Source of the DNA: Mycobacterium xenopi
GTDB taxonomy: Bacteria; Actinomycetota; Actinomycetes; Mycobacteriales; Mycobacteriaceae
Length of the DNA stretch: 64,000 bases
Reading direction: 5' to 3'
NCBI RefSeq assembly: GCF_009936235.1
Contig: NZ_AP022314.1
Span: forward strand, 4,712,001 to 4,776,000
Shown: in pieces, positions 59,180 to 64,000 of the stretch
Numbering within the stretch: position 1 is the stretch's first letter
Layout of the letters: each line of letters starts with the position of its first letter
Made by a program: the position numbers and the translations under genes
Notes under the pieces: generated by a model
Databases searched by the model: none
Seen by the model: the letters and a program-made list of their open reading frames with translations, nothing else
What the model was told of the DNA's origin: nothing

Positions 59180-60277
59180 CTAGCTGCCCTCTCCTGCTGT
59201 TCGGGTGACGCATGCCGCCGCCACCACCTCGTCGTCGAAGTCGGGCGCCAGCTTGCCGTCCTTGATCAACAGGTCTAGCAGCGCTGTGATGTTTTTGCTG
59301 TAGAGCTCGCTGGCGTGCTCTGGCATGGTGGCGGGCAGGTTCAGCGGCGCGGCGATGGTGACATCGTGCTTGACGACGGTGCACCCGGGCTCGGTCAATT
59401 CACAGTTTCCGCCCGCCTCACCGGCGAGGTCCACCACGACGCTGCCCGGCTTCATCCCTTCTACCGCCGCCGCAGTCACCAGCCGCGGTGCCGGCCGGCC
59501 CGGCACCAGAGCGGTGGTGATCACCACGTCGAACCCGCTGATCGCCTGCTCCAACGCTTTCTGCTGCTGCTCGCGCTCCTCCTCGCTGAGCTCACGCGCG
59601 TAGCCGCCCTCCCCGACCGCGTCGATACCCAGGTCGAGCCACTGCGCCCCCACGGAGCGCACCTGGTCGGCCACTTCAGGCCGCACGTCATAGCCGGTGG
59701 TGCGCGCGCCGAGTCGCTTGGCCGTGGCCAGCGCCTGCAGGCCGGCCACCCCGACGCCGAGCACCAGCACCGTGGCCGGCTTTACCGTGCCCGCCGCCGT
59801 GGTCAGCATCGGAAAGAACCGGGTCGACTCCCATGCGGCCAGCAGCACCGCCTTGTATCCGGCGACGTTGGCTTGGGAGGACAGCGCGTCCATCGACTGC
59901 GCCCGCGAGATCCGCGGGATTGCCTCCAGCGCGAAGGCCTGAACCCCGGCGGCCCGAAGCGCCTCGACCTGGTTGTCGGGGTTGCGCGGTGCAAGAAAGC
60001 CGATCAGGGTCTGCCCGCGGTGCAGCCGCCGAACTTCCTCGGGCGTCGGCGGCGCAACCTTGACGACGATGTCGGCGGCCCACGCGTCACCAATGCTGGC
60101 GCCGGCGGCGGTATAGAGTTCGTCGGGCAGCAGCGCCCGCTGGCCGGCACCGGATTCGACGACGACCGCGACACCGCTTTTCGTCAGCGGCACGACCGCC
60201 TTGGGAACCAGTGCTACCCGCCGCTCGTCGTCGCCCGACTCGGCGACCACCCCAACCGTCGTCTGCGTATCTGTCAT
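59180..60277 (-). CDS. pntAa: NAD(P) transhydrogenase subunit alpha, NAD-binding part
   Basis: A 365-aa soluble subunit (Rv0155 is 366 aa) of the alanine dehydrogenase/PNT fold. The N-terminal signature ESGDDERRVALVPKAVVPLTKSG, the NAD-binding VLVLGVGVAGLQALATAKRL and GYDVRPEVADQV are visible. It is the first gene of pntAa-pntAb-pntB. The split alpha subunit is the usual actinobacterial form. It is divergent from fadE2, with 123 bp between starts. Confidence 0.96.
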   Translation of the reverse strand: MTDTQTTVGVVAESGDDERRVALVPKAVVPLTKSGVAVVVESGAGQRALLPDELYTAAGASIGDAWAADIVVKVAPPTPEEVRRLHRGQTLIGFLAPRNPDNQVEALRAAGVQAFALEAIPRISRAQSMDALSSQANVAGYKAVLLAAWESTRFFPMLTTAAGTVKPATVLVLGVGVAGLQALATAKRLGARTTGYDVRPEVADQVRSVGAQWLDLGIDAVGEGGYARELSEEEREQQQKALEQAISGFDVVITTALVPGRPAPRLVTAAAVEGMKPGSVVVDLAGEAGGNCELTEPGCTVVKHDVTIAAPLNLPATMPEHASELYSKNITALLDLLIKDGKLAPDFDDEVVAAACVTRTAGEGS

Positions 60278-60400
60278 CGCACGTACATCTACTTTCCTGC
60301 GCCGTCGGATTGCCTCGCTACCCTAACCCGTTGGCGCGACGGCTCCGCGAAGTCACGGGCGCCGACGCGGTGGCCTATCGTGACGGGCATGGATTTTGCG

Positions 60401-61615
60401 ATGTCGGCCAAGGCCAGTGACTACCACAAGCGGCTGTCCGACTTCATGACCGAGTATGTATTTCCCGCCGAGGCGGAGTACGACCGATACCGCCACGACG
60501 CCGGCCCGCATGACCACACGGTGCCGCCGATCGTCGAGGATCTCAAGCACAAGGCCAAGGAGCGTGGGCTCTGGAACCTGTTCCTGCCCGCCGAGTCCGG
60601 GCTGAGCAACGTCGACTATGCGCCGCTGGCCGAGCTGACGGGCTGGAGCCCGGAAATCGCCCCCGAGGCGCTCAACTGCGCCGCGCCGGATACCGGCAAC
60701 ATGGAGATCCTGCACCTGTTCGCCACCGAGGACCAGCGCCGGCAGTGGCTGCAACCGCTGCTCGACGGCGAGATCCGCAGCGCGTTCTCGATGACCGAAC
60801 CGGCGGTGGCCAGCAGCGACGCCCGCAATATCGAAACGGCGATCGCGCGCGACGGCGACCACTACGTCATCAACGGCCGCAAATGGTGGACGTCGGGAGC
60901 CGCCGACCCACGCTGCAAGATCCTCATCGTGATGGGCCGCACCAACCCAGACGCCGCGGCCCATCAGCAGCAGTCGATGATTCTAGTGCCGATGGATACC
61001 CCTGGTGTGACGGTGGTGCGCTCCACACCGGTGTTCGGCTGGCAGGACCAGCACGGCCACTGCGAGGTGATCTACGACAACGTGCGGGTGCCGGCGACGA
61101 ATCTGCTGGGCGAGGAGGGCGCCGGCTTCGCGATCGCGCAGGCGCGGCTAGGGCCGGGGCGCATCCACCATTGCATGCGTGCGCTAGGTGCGGCCGAACG
61201 CGCGCTGGCGCTGATGGTCGACCGGGCCCGCAGCCGGGTGGCTTTCGGCAAGACGCTGGCCGAGCAGGGCGTGGTGCAGCAGTCAATTGCTAAGTCCCGC
61301 AACGAGATCGACCAGGCTAGACTGCTGTGCGAAAAGGCCGCGTGGACCATCGACCAGCACGGCAACAAGGCAGCCCACCTGCTGGTCTCGCAGATCAAGG
61401 CGGTGGCTCCGCAGGTGGCTTGCGATGTGATCGACCGGGCCATCCAGGTGCACGGCGCGGCCGGAGTCAGCGACGACACCCCGCTGGCCCGCCTGTATGG
61501 CTGGCATCGCGCCATGCGGATCTTCGACGGACCGGACGAGGTCCACTTACGGTCGATTGCCCGCGCCGAGATCGGCCGTGAGAAAAGCGCTTTCGCCGCG
61601 GCGGTTACCAGGTGA
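60401..61615 (+). CDS. fadE2: Acyl-CoA dehydrogenase FadE2
   Basis: A 404-aa acyl-CoA dehydrogenase (Rv0154c is 403 aa). FAD/substrate motif FSMTEPAVASSDARNIET, NGRKWWTSGAADPRCKILIV, and the C-terminal IQVHGAAGVSDDTPLARLY. It catalyses alpha,beta-dehydrogenation of an acyl-CoA with electrons passed to ETF. The ATG at 60401 (MSAKASDYHKRL) matches the family length; an ATG four codons upstream is possible, and the open frame extends far upstream antisense to pntAa. Its TGA overlaps the ptbB GTG as GTGA. Confidence 0.93.
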   Translation: MSAKASDYHKRLSDFMTEYVFPAEAEYDRYRHDAGPHDHTVPPIVEDLKHKAKERGLWNLFLPAESGLSNVDYAPLAELTGWSPEIAPEALNCAAPDTGNMEILHLFATEDQRRQWLQPLLDGEIRSAFSMTEPAVASSDARNIETAIARDGDHYVINGRKWWTSGAADPRCKILIVMGRTNPDAAAHQQQSMILVPMDTPGVTVVRSTPVFGWQDQHGHCEVIYDNVRVPATNLLGEEGAGFAIAQARLGPGRIHHCMRALGAAERALALMVDRARSRVAFGKTLAEQGVVQQSIAKSRNEIDQARLLCEKAAWTIDQHGNKAAHLLVSQIKAVAPQVACDVIDRAIQVHGAAGVSDDTPLARLYGWHRAMRIFDGPDEVHLRSIARAEIGREKSAFAAAVTR

Positions 61616-62429
61616 CCACCGAGATCCAGGAACTGCCTGGCGCGGTCAACTTCCGCGACGTCGCGCTTTCGGCCAGTGTGCGGCCCGGCCGGCTGTTCCG
61701 CTCCGGTGAGCTGAGCCGGCTCGACGACGACGGCCGCGCGGCGCTGCGCCGACTCGGCGTAACCGATGTCGCCGACTTCCGCTCTCGCCGCGAGGTCCAG
61801 CGCCGCGGGCCCGGCCGTGTGCCCGACGGCGTCGCCATTCACCTGCTGCCGATCCCTGACCTTGCCGCCGACCAAAGCGACGCCGACGGCGACCCCCGCA
61901 CGAGCACGCGTTCCGGCGGCTGATGACCGACAGGCCCAGCGCCGAGTCGGTCGCCGACGCCGCCACCCGCTACATGGTCGACGAGTACCGTCGATTTCCC
62001 ACGTACGGCGGCGCACAACGCGCTGTGCGACAGGTGGTTTCGCTGCTGGCAGCCGGACGCTCGGTGTTAGCGCACTGCTTTGCGGGCAAAGACCGCACCG
62101 GCTTCGTCATCGCGGTAGTGCTGGAAGCAGTCGGACTGGACCGCGACGAGATTCTGGCGGACTATTTGCGCAGCAACGACGCGGCACCGCACTTGCGGGC
62201 CCGGATCATGGACATGATCCAGCAGAGGACGGACACCGAACTGACCCCGGAGGTGGTGACGTTTACCGAGGCCCGGCTCTCCGACGAGGTTCTCGGTGTG
62301 CGCCCCGAATACTTAGCCGCCGCTCGGCAAACGATCGACGAGACGTACGGCTCGCTGGACGCCTACCTGCGCGACGCGGCCATCACAGACGCCGATGTGG
62401 ACCGGTTACGCGAAGCGCTGATGGCCTGA
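61612..62429 (+). pseudogene. ptbB: Protein tyrosine phosphatase PtpB, one frameshift
   Basis: Rv0153c-type secreted phosphatase (276 aa in M. tuberculosis). The first part runs 61612-61923 (IQELPGAVNFRDVALSASVR..., LFRSGELSRLDDDGRAALRR) and ends by frameshift. The second part (61923-62429) carries the P-loop HCFAGKDRTG and the C-terminal helices. One missing C in the CCCCC run at about 61896 would restore DPPHEHAFRRLMTDRPSAE and a 272-aa protein. PtpB dephosphorylates host phosphoinositides and proteins. As read, translation stops before the active-site Cys. The GTG start overlaps fadE2 as GTGA. Confidence 0.88.
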
Positions 62430-62922
62430 GCCAACCAGCACTTCCGAAAGTGAACGGCGACCGTGTTGAGCGAAGGGCACATCAACACGCTCCGCATCGG
62501 GATCGGTCGTCGTCATCCCGGTGACCACGACGATGACTGATGCGCCGTATCGCGAATTGCGCTATCAACCACCGGACTTGCCCCAGCGCGCCGGTCGAAC
62601 CTCGGGGCGCGCGTCGGTCGCGTGTTCCCGAACATCAGCAATACCGGCCTCATCACCCGACTTCATGCGTGCAGCTATGTATCGGCGAACTCTCACCTTT
62701 GGACCTGACCAGCGGAGGCTGAGACCGCCACCAAGTGGTGGCTGGCCGACCTCGACCTTTGTCCGGGTCGCGACAGCCGATCCCGACGGCACGAATAGTC
62801 CTCGCGGGCTGGTCACCGTTCGTGCGCACGACCGGTTGAAAACGCGCCCCACCGGGTTGGAGACGCGTGACACCACACCCGACGATGTTGATGCGTTTTA
62901 AATATAGATGTAAAATCGATGT
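62430..62922. other. 493-bp stretch without a recognised gene
   Basis: Open frames exist on both strands (plus 62521-62901, minus 62565-62876), but neither resembles a protein I know and both have odd Arg/Pro-rich composition. A perfect 7-bp inverted repeat GCCACCA-AG-TGGTGGC lies at 62727-62742. It may be relic DNA between the ptbB end and the vapBC module. Confidence 0.45.
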
Positions 62923-62923
62923 A
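62911..62923 (+). promoter_or_regulatory. Likely leaderless promoter of vapB
   Basis: TAAAAT (62911-62916), a good -10 hexamer (TANNNT), is seven bases before the A of the vapB ATG, the spacing expected for leaderless mRNA. Two GATGTA copies (62907-62912, 62918-62923) flank it, 11 bp apart, and may be antitoxin half-sites. Confidence 0.5.
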
Positions 62924-63156
62924 TGATTCGGACCCAGGTCCAGCTGCCGGACGAGCTCTACCGCGACGCCAAGCGGGTCGCGCGCGAGCACGAAATGACG
63001 CTTGCGGAAGTCATCCGTCGCGGGCTTGAGCACATGGTGCAGATTTATCCGAGGCGCGACGTGGCGTCCGACACCTGGCAGCCGCCTACACCGCGTCGAC
63101 TCGGTCCGTTTCGGGTGTCGGCGGACGCGTGGCGCGAGCTCGCCAACGAGGCGTGA
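62923..63156 (+). CDS. VapB-type ribbon-helix-helix antitoxin
   Basis: A 77-aa protein with an N-terminal RHH fold, MIRTQVQLPDELYRDAKRVA then EHEMTLAEVIRRGLEHMV, and a C-terminal tail containing RRLGPFRVSADAWRELANE that would wrap the toxin. VapB neutralises VapC and represses the operon. It has no upstream ribosome site, and a -10 hexamer sits right before the ATG. Six bases separate it from vapC. Confidence 0.88.
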   Translation: MIRTQVQLPDELYRDAKRVAREHEMTLAEVIRRGLEHMVQIYPRRDVASDTWQPPTPRRLGPFRVSADAWRELANEA

Positions 63157-63162
63157 GTCGTC

Positions 63163-63600
63163 GTGCTCTCGATCGATACGAATGTCCTGCTGTATGCCCA
63201 AAACCAGGATTGCCCCGAACACGATGCCGCCGTCGCCTTCCTCGCCGGGTGCGCCGGTCGCACCGACGTCGCAGTCTGCGAGCTCGTGCTTATGGAGCTT
63301 TATCAATTGCTGCGGAACCCTACGGTGGTGACGCATCCGCTCGATGGCCCCGAGGCGGCCGAGGTCTGCCAGACGTTCCGTCGCAACCGGCGCTGGGCGC
63401 TCATCGAGAACGCCCCGGTGATGAACGATGTCTGGGTGTTGGCGGCCACGCCCGGCATTGCTCGCCGGCGCCTCTTCGACGCCCGGCTGGCACTGACATT
63501 GCGCCACCACGGTGTCGACGAGTTGGCTACCCGAAATATCAACGACTTCACCGACTTCGGCTTCTCCCGCGTGTGGGATCCGATAACGTCGGACCACTGA
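63163..63600 (+). CDS. VapC-type PIN-domain ribonuclease toxin
   Basis: A 145-aa PIN-domain protein. Acidic active-site residues are in place: Asp5 (MLSIDTNVLL), Glu45 (LVLMELYQLL), Asp106 (LFDARLALTL) and Asp128 (TRNINDFTDF). VapC toxins cleave tRNA or rRNA. The GTG start lies six bases after the vapB stop. The pair lies beside ptbB, where I recall no vapBC in M. tuberculosis, so it may have arrived by transfer. Confidence 0.88.
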   Translation: MLSIDTNVLLYAQNQDCPEHDAAVAFLAGCAGRTDVAVCELVLMELYQLLRNPTVVTHPLDGPEAAEVCQTFRRNRRWALIENAPVMNDVWVLAATPGIARRRLFDARLALTLRHHGVDELATRNINDFTDFGFSRVWDPITSDH

Positions 63601-63698
63601 TCCCGCGGGCTTCTCAGCCGCCGACCACACACACGTCCCGTGGTCGTCGCGGTGCCTATCCTGCGGGTCTCGCCGTCGAGCGGTGTGCGCAGTGGCGT

Positions 63699-64000
63699 TT
63701 AGCCGTGGCGGGCTGCCTCCTGGGCGAGCTGCACGCGGGAGGTCAGGCCCAATTTGGTGTAGACGTGGGTGAGGTGGGACTGCACGGTGCGCGGTGAGAC
63801 GAAAAGCCGTGTGGCGATGTCGTTGTTGGCGAGTCCCTCGCCGACCAGCTTTACGACGTCGCGTTCGGTGGGCGTGAGCGAGGCCCAGCCGCTGGCAGGC
63901 CGTTTGCGTTCGCCGCGGCCGCGCTGTGCGTAGGCGATCGCCTCCTCGGTCGACAACGCCGCGCCCTCGGCCCAGGCGGCATCAAAGTCCTTTTCTCCCA
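63699..64000 (-). CDS. LuxR-type transcriptional regulator, C-terminal end only
   Basis: The gene continues past the window end; about 100 C-terminal residues are visible. The LuxR/FixJ helix-turn-helix is intact: SLTPTERDVVKLVGEGLANN, DIATRLFVSPRTVQSHLTHV, YTKLGLTSRVQLAQEAARHG. The preceding AAWAEGAALSTEEAIAYAQRGRGERKRP matches the end of the tetratricopeptide-like region in the large mycobacterial ATPase/adenylate-cyclase LuxR proteins (Rv0386/Rv1358/Rv2488c type), so the full protein is probably around 1,000 aa. Confidence 0.85.
   Translation of the reverse strand, partial: GEKDFDAAWAEGAALSTEEAIAYAQRGRGERKRPASGWASLTPTERDVVKLVGEGLANNDIATRLFVSPRTVQSHLTHVYTKLGLTSRVQLAQEAARHG

Noticed and set aside
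57228..59183. A 651-codon plus-strand open frame.
   Set aside because: It is antisense to pntB and pntAb, is full of His/Arg/Gln low-complexity sequence, and is a high-GC frame shadow.
62565..62876. Minus-strand 103-codon frame between ptbB and vapB.
   Set aside because: No recognisable family, Arg/Gly/Pro-skewed composition and no ribosome site; not supported as a gene.

Overview
The window is high-GC mycobacterial chromosome. From remembered synteny it is the inverted equivalent of the Mycobacterium tuberculosis segment running from Rv0202c (mmpL11) down to Rv0153c (ptbB). Gene order, many protein lengths and catalytic residues agree almost gene for gene, for example monoglyceride lipase Ser110/Asp226/His256 and the Zmp1 HEIGH motif. 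I therefore read it as a Mycobacterium species outside the M. tuberculosis complex, probably a slow grower. This comes from memory of gene families, not from a database search. No PE/PPE genes, tRNA, rRNA, CRISPR array or complete insertion sequence is visible.

Layout. 0-7.4 kb: the 3' part of mmpL11, a small helix-turn-helix gene, the orphaned Mce-associated pair omamB/omamA, the zinc protease zmp1 and an L,D-transpeptidase. 7.5-13.7 kb is a copper-linked block: an MFS exporter, ricR, ilvD, an SPW-repeat membrane protein, an added nitronate monooxygenase gene, an O-methyltransferase and the tiny Cu metallothionein mymT. Two near-identical ATACC...GGTAT palindromes (RicR boxes) lie before ricR/ilvD and before mymT/methyltransferase. 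13.7-19 kb: bglS, a frameshifted metallohydrolase, a DUF2786 gene, monoglyceride lipase and sigG. 19-21.9 kb is a species-specific insert: a DapB-fold dehydrogenase and an IclR regulator, divergent around a 14-bp palindrome, followed by a decayed alcohol dehydrogenase. 21.9-28.2 kb: pirin, a DUF3533 membrane protein, lprO, an orphan fatty-acyl-AMP ligase and a DUF1275 protein.

28.2-44.1 kb holds the complete mce1 lipid/fatty-acid import locus on the minus strand: fadD5, yrbE1A, yrbE1B, mce1A-F and mam1A-D. Most junctions are 4-nt stop/start overlaps. The GntR-type repressor mce1R is divergent. omamA/omamB near the left end belong functionally to the same transporter. mam1A carries a 57-bp in-frame minisatellite.

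44.1-46.2 kb: an SRPBCC protein, a thioesterase and adhE1. 46.2-53.9 kb is a nine-gene block that I do not find at this place in the remembered M. tuberculosis order: an unknown protein, a CaiB-type CoA-transferase, DUF427, a TesB-like thioesterase, an LLM monooxygenase, an SMP-30 lactonase, a second thioesterase-like protein, a divergent SDR and a TetR regulator. Each promoter region in it carries a TGTAAAG-type motif, so it looks like one coherent, locally regulated, undescribed catabolic system. 53.9-62.4 kb: a twice-frameshifted FAD oxidase, an alpha/beta hydrolase, a TetR gene, a 41-aa aromatic peptide, pntB-pntAb-pntAa, fadE2 and a frameshifted ptbB. 62.4-64 kb: an unassigned stretch, a vapBC toxin-antitoxin pair with a probable leaderless start, and the C-terminus of a large LuxR-type regulator.

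Four single-base G/C deletions break three otherwise well-conserved genes. They may be real decay or homopolymer sequencing errors.
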